DNA of 64,000 bases from Methylophaga sp. (GCA_020831825.1 JAFIFW010000012.1:372001-436000), one strand, 5' to 3'; shown: positions 36,211-45,915, counted from the stretch's first letter. A program made the numbers and translations. The notes: generated by a model not told the origin, from the sequence alone.

Positions 36211-38211
36211 TCAGAGTTCCTGCTTATCTGGTTTCAGCAGCTGCTGAATCTCATCGAAGAACCCATCAAAATCCCTTGGGTTACGATTAGTCATACCTGC
36301 CAGCAAGACCCGGCTCGCGCCACCTTCTTCATCAAGCCAGATCCAAAGTCTTCGCTGTGGCAGGTAAAAAAGAATAAATAAACCAGCCACCAACATGACG
36401 GAACCAAAATATACTATGAACTGACCCGGCGCACGGGCAATTTGCAAACCACTGGCCTGGATGTGCTCATAATCATGCAGCATCAAAAACACCGGTGAGT
36501 GATAACGCGGCAGACTGCCAATAGCATCCACGGCATCTTGCAGGAAGAAGATATTCTGGTTGTCAGTGTTATCGAGTTCATGACCATCGACACCTGCAAA
36601 ATAGATTCGCGCAAGCATTTCTCTGAGCATGCCCAGATAAGCAGGCGCAAGTGTCTGACGTTCGATTTCCGGCAAGCTTATTTCAACAAACTCGCGTACT
36701 TCATCAAATCCACCACGCACAAACATGCCCACCAGCGTGATTAAGGTTTGTTGCAGACTTTCTTCAAGGTTAGCATCTGGCTCTGGCAAATCAGCCAAGG
36801 CATCTCGAGTCATCAACTGTGCAATGTCTGCAACCAGATTTCTATCTCTAAGGCGGGCAAGATACTCCATAAAACTGTCCACACCACCATGCGCATCGGC
36901 CGGTAAATGCAGATAACTGAAATTTTCAGACGGACTGCTGCGAACGCCGCTTAAGTAAAACATCCGACCTTCACGCTCAATCGGGAACATGTAGTTTTCG
37001 TATTCAGTGGCCTCACCGGTATGCGATCGTAATATAAAGCCAAAGCTTGGGCCGGAGTTGGTCATTCGGCGTGGATTATCGTCAGTTGGATCCGGATTAA
37101 TATTGAACAGTCTGAAATTAGTCATTTCTAGCCGATACTGCCGGTCTCCCCAATGCATGTCTCTACTGTCGAAGACTTTGGTATCAAGCATCACCGGGTC
37201 ACCGGCACGATGATCAAATGGCCAGGCTTCAACCTGTAATGCAGACCCACCATCAGCAAAGCTTGCCTGGTAGATAGCATAACCTTTGTAAATCAGGGGG
37301 TGGTTAACAGCAATCGTGTGTCTCAGGGGCTCTTCCAGTTCAGGATCATGAATCACCAGATCACTCTCAAAAGACCTGGGTTGTCCGTTGTCGTGATGCT
37401 CAACCCGAAATTCTTCCAGCTCAATTCTGAACGGTAATGCCTGAACCAGATAACCATCCCGCATCGGCAGAAAAACGACTTCCGAACTTCTGCCTTCAGG
37501 AATGCTCACGCTGCCTCTGAAAGCCTGTTTGCCTATTGCAAGTCGACTTTCCTGAGGAATCTGACTCAGTGGTAAATCACGAGTCTCAATTTGGATCTGA
37601 CCCCGCCACTCAGCCATTTTGAGTGGCAAATTTCCATCCATCAATCCGCCAACGCAGATCACGACAATCGCAACATGCGTCAGTATGTAACCCAGGCGGT
37701 TGATGCCTCCGCGCATCGCAGAAACCAACAATGCTCCGTTTCTATCCGTTAGGCGGGTTCGAAAGCCTTTGAGTTTTAGTTGTTGCTGAAAACTTGCAGC
37801 CAATGTGTCCGGCGCATCTCTGCTTATCCATTGTTCACTATGCTTCATTGTAGCGAGTGACTTGCGTTGTACCTGTGTCCGCAAGTTGCGCATATCTTTG
37901 AGCATGGAAGGCGTATGACGTGTGACACAGACAGCTGTGGATACCACCAGTAGCGTCAAAATCAGCAAAAACCATGGGGCACTGTAAACATCGTAGAGAC
38001 CGACGCTTTCAAATACTTCAAACCAGAAAGGCCCGAACTTGATCAGATAATCGGTGTAAGGCTGGTTTTGCTGCAGCACTGTACCAATCACGGAAGCGAT
38101 GGCCAGTGTGATCAACAAAGTTATCGCCAACTCCATTGTGCCGAGAAAGCGAAGCAAGCGACGAGGGAAACTGTTTTTCCCAAAGAGTTTCAGATTAGAT
38201 TTTTCAGACAT
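36211..38211 (-). CDS. resB: Cytochrome c biogenesis protein ResB (Ccs1)
   Basis: This 666-residue partner of CcsB has membrane helices near the N-terminus (MELAITLLITLAIASVIGT, then SAPWFLLILTLLVVSTAVC and a third around 155), a large periplasmic domain of about 400 residues, and a last helix FIVYFGSVMLVAGLFILFYLP near the C-terminus. ATG 38211 is chosen; the frame is open eleven codons further. System II is used by many beta- and some gammaproteobacteria including Methylophaga relatives. It lies downstream of cytochrome c4 (92 bases), so the gene set is functionally coherent. Confidence 0.92.
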   Translation of the reverse strand: MSEKSNLKLFGKNSFPRRLLRFLGTMELAITLLITLAIASVIGTVLQQNQPYTDYLIKFGPFWFEVFESVGLYDVYSAPWFLLILTLLVVSTAVCVTRHTPSMLKDMRNLRTQVQRKSLATMKHSEQWISRDAPDTLAASFQQQLKLKGFRTRLTDRNGALLVSAMRGGINRLGYILTHVAIVVICVGGLMDGNLPLKMAEWRGQIQIETRDLPLSQIPQESRLAIGKQAFRGSVSIPEGRSSEVVFLPMRDGYLVQALPFRIELEEFRVEHHDNGQPRSFESDLVIHDPELEEPLRHTIAVNHPLIYKGYAIYQASFADGGSALQVEAWPFDHRAGDPVMLDTKVFDSRDMHWGDRQYRLEMTNFRLFNINPDPTDDNPRRMTNSGPSFGFILRSHTGEATEYENYMFPIEREGRMFYLSGVRSSPSENFSYLHLPADAHGGVDSFMEYLARLRDRNLVADIAQLMTRDALADLPEPDANLEESLQQTLITLVGMFVRGGFDEVREFVEISLPEIERQTLAPAYLGMLREMLARIYFAGVDGHELDNTDNQNIFFLQDAVDAIGSLPRYHSPVFLMLHDYEHIQASGLQIARAPGQFIVYFGSVMLVAGLFILFYLPQRRLWIWLDEEGGASRVLLAGMTNRNPRDFDGFFDEIQQLLKPDKQEL

Positions 38212-38303
38212 AGGCTCGCAGTTAGTTGCCAGTTTTGACCTCACAGGTCAAAAACAGTCGCATGGTCTGACACCATGCGACTGCCTGGAGTTGCGATGAA
38301 CGC

Positions 38304-38912
38304 TTAGTGTAAGCCGCGGACGTATGCCGATACAGCTCTGATCTCTTCAGCAGACATCTTTTTGGCAATATCACGCATCATCTCATTGGGATCATTGTGC
38401 CTGGTGCCGTTGGCAAATGCGTGTAACTGCTCCTCAACATATGCGGAGTGTTGACCAGACAGTGCAGGCCATGCCGCTGCAGGCATACCACGTCCGGAGG
38501 GACCATGGCAGGCAATACATGCTGGAACACCCGTGTTGGGGTTGCCACCGCGATAAATTTGTTCGCCCAGTTCCAAAAGTTCTTCAGGTACCGCGCCTAG
38601 CGTTGGTTTTTGCCGTGCATAGTAGGCGGCAATATCTGCCATATCCTCTTCAGACAAACCCGCCGCCATAGGAGACATCAGTGCGTTGTCACGAGCACCG
38701 GACTTGTAGTCCTGAAGCTGTTTGACAATATAACTGGCCGCTTGTCCAGCAAGATTGGGGAAGGTGTCCATTGGACTGTTACCGTTGGGGCCGTGACATG
38801 CTGCGCAAGACTCTGCCTTTGCCTGACCTGCTTGAGGATTACCCACGGCCATTACTGAACTTGACACACCGAGTGTCGTGGACAGCAGTGCTGCCATAAA
38901 CAACTTTTTCAT
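38304..38912 (-). CDS. Dihaem cytochrome c4
   Basis: This is a 202-residue periplasmic cytochrome with a signal peptide ending near SVMAVGNP and two CxxCH haem sites (CAACHGPNG near 37 and CIACHGPSG near 136). Each half has a distal methionine candidate (NALMSPMAAGL and NEMMRDIAKKM). Cytochrome c4 passes electrons to terminal oxidases. ATG 38912 is supported by AGGA six bases upstream; the frame also begins two codons earlier. It leads the resB-ccsB-dsbA series on the minus strand and diverges from engB. Confidence 0.93.
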   Translation of the reverse strand: MKKLFMAALLSTTLGVSSSVMAVGNPQAGQAKAESCAACHGPNGNSPMDTFPNLAGQAASYIVKQLQDYKSGARDNALMSPMAAGLSEEDMADIAAYYARQKPTLGAVPEELLELGEQIYRGGNPNTGVPACIACHGPSGRGMPAAAWPALSGQHSAYVEEQLHAFANGTRHNDPNEMMRDIAKKMSAEEIRAVSAYVRGLH

Positions 38913-38998
38913 TGTCATTCCTGATTACACTTTCGGTCGATAAAATCACGGATATGTTACCCTTAACCAGCCAATTTTGCACCATAGAGTAATACATA

Positions 38999-39628
38999 AT
39001 GTCCCAGCTTTACCGGCTTGCTTATTATGATGGTAGTGCCACCCAATTGTCAGAACTGCCTGAAGACAGCGGCATGGAAGTGGCCTTTGCCGGACGTTCC
39101 AACGCCGGAAAATCAAGCGCAATCAATACCTTGACTGGAATCAATGCGCTCGCTAGAACCAGTAAAACTCCCGGCAGAACCCAAATGATCAATTTTTTCC
39201 GTATGGATTCACAGCGGGCATTAGTCGATCTGCCCGGCTACGGTTATGCCAAAGTCCCGGAAAAAATGAAGCTTCGCTGGCAACAAACGCTGGCTAAATA
39301 TCTGGAAACGCGACAGTCCCTTAAAGGTTTGGTGTTGCTGATGGACATTCGACATCCGCTCAAGGAGTTTGATCTACAAATGCTTATCTGGGCCAAACAA
39401 GCTAACTTACCAGTACACATAATGCTAACCAAATCCGATAAGCTCAGTTACGGTGCCGCTAAGTCGAGCCTCAACAGCGTCAAACAGCATCTCACGAAAG
39501 CCGAACTATCGGCCAGTGTTCAATTGTTTTCATCACTCAAAAAATCCGGCCGAGACCAAGCGATTATGGTTCTCGATCACTGGTTTAACATTACCACCGC
39601 AACAACTTTTCAGGAAACGACACTCTGA
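38999..39628 (+). CDS. engB: Ribosome biogenesis GTPase EngB (YihA/YsxC)
   Basis: This 209-residue TRAFAC GTPase acts in 50S assembly. G1 is [17 protein letters not shown]3 is [12 protein letters not shown]4 is TKSDKLS and G5 is FSSLKKSG. Length and motifs are standard. It diverges from cytochrome c4, the same neighbourhood as in many gammaproteobacteria. About 200 bases without recognisable features separate it from glgP. Confidence 0.95.
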   Translation: MSQLYRLAYYDGSATQLSELPEDSGMEVAFAGRSNAGKSSAINTLTGINALARTSKTPGRTQMINFFRMDSQRALVDLPGYGYAKVPEKMKLRWQQTLAKYLETRQSLKGLVLLMDIRHPLKEFDLQMLIWAKQANLPVHIMLTKSDKLSYGAAKSSLNSVKQHLTKAELSASVQLFSSLKKSGRDQAIMVLDHWFNITTATTFQETTL

Positions 39629-39828
39629 AAAAATCACACACTCATTATTCACGCTTGACGACTGACCATGAAAGTTTTTAATGTTAAATCAGCGACAGCC
39701 TGACAGCAGGCTGATAGCGTGCGAGAAATTCACCCGCATCTTTTCTCTATTTTCCGGTAACGATGCCGATCATTTACTGCCTCTCTGTGTCACCCTGCGC
39801 AGAGGTTCAAATTTAGGATGTTTTTGTC

Positions 39829-42342
39829 ATGACACCACGCTATGCCTGCAAGGTTACGCCAAAGCCTGAACTGTTTGAAAACGAAGAACTATCCATGGAG
39901 ACCTCGGCACTGATCGAGGATTTCAAGCGATATTATGGTGTGTATCTCGCACAGGATAAAGGCTGCGCATCAGGGCACTACTTGTTTCATGCCCTGGCAC
40001 TGACCATACGTGACCGGCTGTTCTCTCGCATGAAACAGACCAAGCATGCCTACTCCTCCTCTAAGTGCAAGCACGCCTACTACCTGTCGATGGAATTCCT
40101 GATGGGCCGAGCATTAGGTAATGCTGCACTCAATCTTGATCTGGATAAAAAGCTTACCGAAGCCATGCACGAACTTGGTATCAATTTTGAGGAGCTGGTA
40201 GATCAAGAGCATGATGCCGGTTTGGGTAACGGTGGTCTCGGTCGGCTTGCTGCGTGCTTTATTGATAGTTGCGCGACCTTGCAACTACCCGTAACTGGTT
40301 ACGGCATCCGCTATGAATATGGCATGTTTCAGCAAGACATCAGCAACGGCAGGCAAATTGAAATGCCCGATCATTGGCTACGTGACGGCAACCCATGGGA
40401 ACTTGAACGTCCTGAATTCACCCAGCGCGTCAAATTTGGCGGCCACACGGAATATCAACGCAACCTCGACGGCAGTTTGAGCGCTATCTGGGTCAACACC
40501 AATGATGTGCTTGCGATACCTTATGACATCCCTATCCCAGGTTATCAGAACGGAACGGTCAACAGGCTGCGACTGTGGAAATCGTCTGCCACTGATGAGT
40601 TCAATCTGGAAGATTTTAATGCTGGCTCATACACCGAGGCAGTAGCCGCCAAAAATGAAGCTGAAAACATCAGCATGGTGCTCTACCCCAACGATGCCAG
40701 TGAAAACGGCAAGGAACTAAGGCTGCGTCAGCAATATTTCCTGGCCTCAGCCAGTCTTCAGGATATTCTTGATCACTGGGTCACAGCCCACGGCAGTGAT
40801 TTCAGTGACTTTGCCAACAAAAACTGCTTCCAGCTCAATGATACTCATCCCACCGTTGCCGTCGCTGAACTGATGCGTCTGCTGATTGACGAACATCAAC
40901 TCGACTGGGAGAGTGCATGGCAAATCACTTCCAGCACAATGGCCTACACCAACCATACCTTGTTGCCTGAGGCTCTCGAACGCTGGCCTGTTAATCTGTT
41001 TAGCCGTCTGTTACCCAGAATCCTCGAGATCATCTACGAGATCAATGCAAGATTTCTGTCAGAAGTTGCCAGTCGTTGGCCCGGCGACAAAGAACGATTG
41101 GAACGACTTTCCATTATTGAAGAAGGCCCTCAGCAACAAGTTCGTATGGCGCACCTGGCCATCATAGGCAGTTTTTCTGTCAATGGCGTTGCCGCCTTGC
41201 ATTCCGAACTGCTTAAAAAAGGCCTTTTCAGTGAGTTTTACGCACTGTGGCCTGAAAAATTCAACAACAAAACCAACGGCGTCACCCAACGCCGCTGGAT
41301 TGCCTGGTGCAACCCTGATTTGAGCTCACTTATCAGTAACAAAATCGGTGATAACTGGATTACCGACCTGACACAACTAAAAAAACTTGAGCCAATGGCC
41401 AATGACCCAGCATTTCAAGCCGAATGGCATGCTGCAAAACGCGCCAACAAACAACGCCTGGCCGCGCTAGTAAAAGAAGCGTGTGGCGTTCAGTTCAATC
41501 CAGAGGCCTTGTTTGATATTCAGGTGAAACGCATACATGAATACAAGCGCCAGTTACTCAACATCCTGCATGTCATTCATCTGTACGACCGTATCAAACG
41601 TGGCGATAAACAAGGCATGGTCCAGCGCTGTGTGCTGTTCGGCGGCAAAGCGGCGCCCGGCTATGCCATGGCCAAAGACATCATCAAACTTATTAATAAC
41701 GTCGCCAACGTGGTCAATAACGATCTGGATGTTGGCGATATGCTCAAAGTGGTGTTTTTACCAAATTATCAGGTCTCGGCAATGGAACTTATTTGTCCGG
41801 CGGCCGACTTGTCAGAACAAATCTCAACCGCCGGTAAAGAAGCCTCCGGCACCGGCAACATGAAGTTCATGATGAATGGTGCCATTACCATTGGCACACT
41901 GGATGGCGCCAACATCGAAATTCTTGAAGAAGTAGGTGACGAAAACTTCTTCCTGTTTGGTCTCACCGAACAGGAAGTGAATGATATGCGCTATCACTAT
42001 CAACCCAGAGAAATCATAGCTGCAGATAATGATCTGATGCGCGTGGTGAACCTGCTTGAAAGCGGTCACTTCAATCAATTCGAACCTGGCTGCTTTGATA
42101 ACGTCATCAACGCCTTTACCAGCTCTCACGATCCATGGATGACGGTGGCTGATTTTAGAAGTTATATCGACGCACAGGCTCAGGTCGACGTTGCTTATCA
42201 GGACAAAAAACGCTGGCTCACCATGAGTATCCTGAACTCTGCCAGCAGCGGGAAATTCTCTACCGACAGAACCATGACTGAATACAATCAGGACATTTGG
42301 AAACTGCCACAAATCAATCCATCGGACTTTGCAAGCTCGTAA
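39829..42342 (+). CDS. glgP: Glycogen/maltodextrin phosphorylase
   Basis: This 837-residue GT35 enzyme releases glucose 1-phosphate from alpha-1,4-glucans. Conserved blocks are YYLSMEFLMGRALGNAALNL, GNGGLGRLAACFIDS, KTNGVTQRRWI and the PLP site EASGTGNMKFMMNGAITIG, where the lysine forms the Schiff base. Family alignments would start near METSALIEDF, so ATG 39895 (GAAGAA upstream) is a real alternative to ATG 39829. No other glycogen genes are adjacent. Confidence 0.95.
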   Translation: MTPRYACKVTPKPELFENEELSMETSALIEDFKRYYGVYLAQDKGCASGHYLFHALALTIRDRLFSRMKQTKHAYSSSKCKHAYYLSMEFLMGRALGNAALNLDLDKKLTEAMHELGINFEELVDQEHDAGLGNGGLGRLAACFIDSCATLQLPVTGYGIRYEYGMFQQDISNGRQIEMPDHWLRDGNPWELERPEFTQRVKFGGHTEYQRNLDGSLSAIWVNTNDVLAIPYDIPIPGYQNGTVNRLRLWKSSATDEFNLEDFNAGSYTEAVAAKNEAENISMVLYPNDASENGKELRLRQQYFLASASLQDILDHWVTAHGSDFSDFANKNCFQLNDTHPTVAVAELMRLLIDEHQLDWESAWQITSSTMAYTNHTLLPEALERWPVNLFSRLLPRILEIIYEINARFLSEVASRWPGDKERLERLSIIEEGPQQQVRMAHLAIIGSFSVNGVAALHSELLKKGLFSEFYALWPEKFNNKTNGVTQRRWIAWCNPDLSSLISNKIGDNWITDLTQLKKLEPMANDPAFQAEWHAAKRANKQRLAALVKEACGVQFNPEALFDIQVKRIHEYKRQLLNILHVIHLYDRIKRGDKQGMVQRCVLFGGKAAPGYAMAKDIIKLINNVANVVNNDLDVGDMLKVVFLPNYQVSAMELICPAADLSEQISTAGKEASGTGNMKFMMNGAITIGTLDGANIEILEEVGDENFFLFGLTEQEVNDMRYHYQPREIIAADNDLMRVVNLLESGHFNQFEPGCFDNVINAFTSSHDPWMTVADFRSYIDAQAQVDVAYQDKKRWLTMSILNSASSGKFSTDRTMTEYNQDIWKLPQINPSDFASS

Positions 42343-42429
42343 GTCTGGGAGCTGCACGCCCAGATTATTGCTGGCATGCCAAACACAAAAAACGTATAAT
42401 TCGCCACCTGAGCCGTCATGGCTCAGCGT

Positions 42430-42506
42430 GCGCCTGTAGCTCAGTTGGATAGAGTGTCAGTTTCCGAAGCTGAAGGTCACAGGTTCGATTCCTGTCAGGC
42501 GCGCCA
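42430..42506 (+). tRNA. tRNA-Arg (anticodon CCG)
   Basis: This 77-base tRNA has the acceptor GCGCCTG pairing with CAGGCGC, a D arm with AGCTCAGTTGGATAGAG, the anticodon stem TCAGT/GCTGA with loop TTCCGAA (anticodon CCG, Arg), the T arm GGTTCGATTCC and an encoded CCA at 42504-42506. A TATAAT at 42395-42400 is a plausible -10. The short hairpin CTGAGCC/GGCTCAG (42408-42426) lies between promoter and tRNA. Confidence 0.97.
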
Positions 42507-42520
42507 TTTCTAATGTCTAC

Positions 42521-42767
42521 TCAGATATAAATCATTTCATCCCGAAGCAGTGCCAGTCGGGCAAGCAACCGGTTTTGCACCCGATGACTGACACCCATCT
42601 CATTCATCGCCGCAATCAACAAATCTACCGTGTGATTAAAGTCTCCTTCTGTAATGTTCATTCCGGTATGAATATCGACCATGTTATCGCCGTCATAAAC
42701 ACAGGGACCATCACTGATATCGCAGAAATGTAAGATTAGCTTATCCCTGAAACGACTGACATGAGTA
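42521..42767 (-). pseudogene. Group 1 truncated haemoglobin, 3' fragment
   Basis: The minus strand encodes 81 residues ending in a stop at 42521, including FRDKLILHFCDISDGPCVYDG, DIHTGMNITEGDFNHTVDLL and VSHRVQNRLLARLALLRDEM. These match the C-terminal half of group 1 truncated haemoglobins (TrHbN/GlbN), which bind O2 or NO. The N-terminal part with the B and E helices is missing: the frame runs into the IS element at 42768 and meets a stop at 42773-42775. There is no start codon, so this is a gene remnant. Confidence 0.8.
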
Positions 42768-42810
42768 GGGTTCTACCCCGTTTGTACGGACGGTTAAAAA
42801 GGGTTCAAAA

Positions 42811-43659
42811 CTACATATCGCGCCTTGCGACTCGTCGTCTCATGCGAGGATTATGGAATCGTTCGATATAGTCAAATAAATCCGCCTTGGCGGAATCCAA
42901 TGTCGGGTAACGCATTCGACTTGTACGCTCCCGTTTGAGAACGCCGAAAAATCCCTCGCATGCGGCATTATCACCACAATGACCCACGGCACTCATCTAA
43001 CATTCCAACCCTTGTTTTTTCAAAAAACGCTGGTAATCGCCGCTTCTAAATTGACTGCCACGATCGGAATGCAAAATAACCGAGCCATCACCCTGGCGTT
43101 GCCAGACAGCCATTTCCACCGCCCGAAGCACCATCTGGCGATCTTGTCGGTGATGCATTGACCAGCCCACAACAAGCTTGCTTAACAGGTCAATCACAAC
43201 ACATAAATGCAGCTTCCCCTCGCCGGTCTTGATCTCAGTGATGTCTGTGACCCATTTGGTCTCGGGTTCGAGTGCTGTAAAGTTGCGTTCCAACAGATTC
43301 CGAACATCTGGCGGGGGTAATAATGGTGGCTTTTTCTGAGCACGCTTCTTCTTTCTCGGCCACCCCTGGAGTCCGGCTGCCGCCATTAAACGGGCAATAC
43401 GGTTTTTGCTGGCTGTCTCACCTTCAATCGTCAGATCTTCATGCATACGCGGCACACCAATAATGCCGCCACTGTCCTGATGGATCTCACGAATACGCGT
43501 CAGCAATCGCGCATTATCAACCTCTCGGGCGCTCGGTGCGCGAGCTTCCCAACCGTAAAAACCACTCGGAGAGATCTTTAGACAGCGGCACTCATGCGTA
43601 CAGGAAACTCGCTGCGACAACGTTGGACCGCCTGATATTTCAGGACGACTCCCTGGCAA
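42811..43659 (-). pseudogene. IS3-family transposase orfB, broken
   Basis: The DDE integrase domain is recognisable: [26 protein letters not shown] and NAACEGFFGVLKRER supply D, D and E. Decay is clear. The natural start [17 protein letters not shown] goes out of frame near 43590, explained by a single base lost between ATG and TGC codons. A TAG stop lies at 42997-42999 between GLEC and MSAVGHCG, and the last codons read RRRVARRDM then stop, followed by a recognisable but interrupted C-terminal tail. It cannot encode an active transposase. Confidence 0.85.
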
Positions 43660-43927
43660 AGAACGTTGCCGCTTCGCGTAAAAAATCCCGTTCCTTCTTC
43701 ACCCGGGCCAGCTCACGCTTGAGACGGGCGACTTCTTCATCACGAGGACTGCCGGAACCACCGAAGGCCTTATGACCCGCAGCATCTGCTTCGCGGCGCC
43801 AACGTGTCAGCAGACTCGGGGCGATACCTAGTTCATGAGCAATCTGGGCACAGCTGACACCCGGTTGCCGGGTTTGCTCAACAGCACCATGTTTAAACTC
43901 TGGACTCTATTTTCTTCTCTTTGACAT
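43640..43927 (-). pseudogene. IS3-family transposase orfA, broken
   Basis: The frame from ATG 43927 reads MSKRRK, then TAG (43907-43909), then SPEFKHGAVEQTRQPGVSCAQIAHELGIAP and a leucine-zipper-like end with [18 protein letters not shown]. The usual family sequence has a tyrosine at codon 7, so the TAG is a nonsense mutation. The helix-turn-helix and zipper are otherwise intact and the frame ends at 43640, overlapping orfB as in other IS3 members with programmed frameshifting. Confidence 0.82.
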
Positions 43928-44523
43928 AAACACTCCTTTTGCCAATTATCGGGCTTCTTTGAAGTGTCCGCAAAATCGGGGTAGAACCCAGGGCTGGAAC
44001 TCTGCTCGGGATGCCATATGGTCACAATCACGACTTCAATGCCTTCAGGCACACTGAGCTTGGCCCGACCAGTCTCATCGGATACAGCGACATTTCGACT
44101 GTTCGCTACGAAAATGTAACCAATCATCGAATCATGGATGTTGCAACCGATGAGAACAACACCAGGGGCTGGGAAATCAACAGGTCTCTCAGGCCGATCC
44201 GCATACAAGCGTAACTCAAAAGTTTTAGCCTCAGAGAATGAATAGACGTGATGACGGATATTGTCACTGTTGGGAAAATCAATTTCATCACCGGCTTTGA
44301 TGACCAAGAACTCTGGCACAAATGCCTTATTCACTTGATCGATGATATGCAACTTTGAGTAACGCGCCTCTGGTTCAGTCACTTCAATTTCGATTACTGC
44401 ACCGGCAAGCGGTTGTTGGAGATGGTTGTTAATCTGCAAATCTACCATTGTCTCAGCAGACATGGCTGTGCCGATGCTGACAGCCATCAATAAAGCTGGC
44501 ACGTGTTTGATCCATCTATCCAT
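43828..44523 (-). pseudogene. Methylamine-utilisation-type cupredoxin-like protein, truncated by the IS
   Basis: ATG 44523 begins a signal peptide (WIKHVPALLMAVSIGTAMSA) and a periplasmic domain related to plastocyanin-like methylamine utilisation proteins: FLVIKAGDEIDFPNSDNIRHHVYSFS and GVVLIGCNIHDSMIGYIFV have the His, Cys and His of a type 1 copper-site pattern. Host sequence ends at about residue 178 (HPEQSSSPG) at 43990, where the frame enters the IS and continues 54 residues through orfA in another frame to a stop at 43828. The native C-terminus is missing. The fusion could still make a mostly complete cupredoxin domain. Confidence 0.75.
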
Positions 44524-44900
44524 GTTTATACTCTTGTTTATCAGTGTTAACCGATTGTGCATGAGGCAACACAAACATTCAGCACGATAAATTTATGCAC
44601 TATATGGTTCAGAGGGAAGTGAGTAAATTGATATACAACCGCTGAGTTTTTGTTTCGATTAGCAACCAAACTGGCATGGTGTCGGCGCAACGCGCACCCG
44701 TTTGTTGTGGATATCCAGGTCCACCTCAACTCCGTTTGCATCCAGTGCACGCTTGATCAACACTATTCTGCGGTCAGACTCCTTGTGAACATGAAATTAA
44801 AAACGTTTACTGTTCGCGAAACGACTAATGAATGTTTTGTGAATATAGTCAAAAAAAAGGCCCTTTGCAGGGCCTTTTTTGTTTTCTAGTCGGTTGTTGT
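44524..44900. other. Intergenic region upstream of the truncated cupredoxin gene
   Basis: These 377 bases hold the promoter side of the truncated cupredoxin-like gene and, at 44851-44880, the ompA-side terminator. A short minus-strand frame ending at 44659 reads RRIVLIKRALDANGVEVDLDIHNKRVRVAPTPCQFGC. This looks like the end of a small gene, but no start with a good ribosome site is visible, so it is at best a remnant. Nothing else is recognised. Confidence 0.45.
44851..44880 (-). terminator. Terminator of the OmpA-family gene
   Basis: GGCCC (44859-44863) pairs with GGGCC (44870-44874), extended by A-T pairs from the flanking A8 and T6+ runs. It lies 20 bases after the OmpA-family stop on the minus strand and could work in both directions. 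Confidence 0.9.
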
Positions 44901-45752
44901 TTAGTTATTCACAATGAACTCAACACGACGGTTCAAAGCACGTCCCTCTGCTGTGGTGTTGTCAGCAACTGGGTAGCCTTCACCCATACCGACAGGGATT
45001 AGACGGTGACGAGTGATACCTTGGCTTACCAGGTAGTCAACGACTGACTCAGCACGTTGTTGTGACAGACGCAGGTTGTAGTCTGCACTACCAACGCTGT
45101 CTGTGTGACCTTCAACACGTACTTCAACACGCTCGTCAGTATCTTTCAGTGCAGTTACAGCTTGGCCGAGGGTGCGTTCTGCGGCAGGTGTCAGCTTGGC
45201 ACTGTCGAACTCGAAAGTTACGCCAGTCAGTGACAGCAGTACAGTGTCCTTAATCGGGCAACCATCTTTGTCAACCATCATGCCTTGCGGAGTGCCTGGG
45301 CACAGATCACGGTAGTCAGGTACACCGTCGCCATCGCTGTCAAGCGGGCAACCAACGCTGTCTACTTGAACACCCGCTGGAGTACCAGGGCATTGATCGA
45401 TGCCGTCAACCACGCCGTCGCCATCAGAATCCATTGCACAACCACGTGCATCAAGCAGAGCGCCTGGAACTGGTTCGATTTCACAGACTACTGGCGCTTC
45501 TTCTACTACGGGTGCAGCTTCAACTTTGTCGTTCGGACAAAGCAGCAGCGCCAGCATACCACCCACAATTGCGCCACCTGCAGCAGCTTGACTACTGCTG
45601 CTTGAAGTTGCGGCTCCTGCAGCACCACCCACCAGAGCACCGGCGGCTGAACAGAGAAGGTAATTATCACTGCTACGCTGGTTTGGGCCAGCACAACCAG
45701 CTAACAGACCGAGGCTGAGCACAGCTGCTGTCATTTTGGTGAATAGGTTCAT
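44901..45752 (-). CDS. OmpA-family lipoprotein with thrombospondin type 3 repeats
   Basis: This is a 283-residue lipoprotein with signal peptide and lipobox SLGLLAGC. A glycine-zipper-like segment (AAGALVGGAAGAATSS and GGAIVGGMLALLL) at about 35-75 is followed by two calcium-binding TSP3 repeats (DSDGDGVVDGIDQCPGTPAG and DSDGDGVPDYRDLCPGTPQG). A C-terminal OmpA peptidoglycan-binding domain (about 170-283) has VRVEGHTDSVGSADYNLRLS and LNRRVEFIV. It likely tethers the outer membrane to peptidoglycan. ATG 45752 has AAGGA upstream. Confidence 0.92.
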   Translation of the reverse strand: MNLFTKMTAAVLSLGLLAGCAGPNQRSSDNYLLCSAAGALVGGAAGAATSSSSSQAAAGGAIVGGMLALLLCPNDKVEAAPVVEEAPVVCEIEPVPGALLDARGCAMDSDGDGVVDGIDQCPGTPAGVQVDSVGCPLDSDGDGVPDYRDLCPGTPQGMMVDKDGCPIKDTVLLSLTGVTFEFDSAKLTPAAERTLGQAVTALKDTDERVEVRVEGHTDSVGSADYNLRLSQQRAESVVDYLVSQGITRHRLIPVGMGEGYPVADNTTAEGRALNRRVEFIVNN

Positions 45753-45915
45753 AGACAAGTTCCTTGGTTAATGGCTTTACGAAAACGTCCAAAATCTGCG
45801 AAATGCAAATCAGGAAGATCATACAGCCACTGGAACATCACTTGCAATGATCTAAAGCGCATGTTTCACTGCAAAAAGAGCGTAATTGGGTGTTTTACTA
45901 TCTCTCCTAACCTGC

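Larger units (their letters stand above)
42768..43989 (-). mobile_element. Decayed IS3-family insertion sequence
   Basis: The element is about 1222 bp, bounded by inverted repeats starting GGGTTCTACCCCG (42768-42780; complement at 43977-43989) that continue imperfectly to about 24 bp. It contains orfA and orfB of IS3-type transposase, both broken by stops and a frameshift. Flanking bases do not form a target duplication (AGTA on the left, AGGG on the right). The neighbours are fragments of two different genes, implying that host sequence was lost with or after insertion. Confidence 0.88.

Noticed and set aside
42408..42426. The hairpin before tRNA-Arg as a glgP terminator
   Set aside because: The 7-bp stem has no following T-run and lies between a TATAAT and the tRNA.
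42811..43927. An active IS3 transposase
   Set aside because: Nonsense codons in both frames and a one-base deletion in orfB make it non-functional.
45250..45460. Tandem DNA repeats in the OmpA-family gene
   Set aside because: They are explained by the two thrombospondin type 3 protein repeats (DSDGDG) and are not independent DNA repeats.
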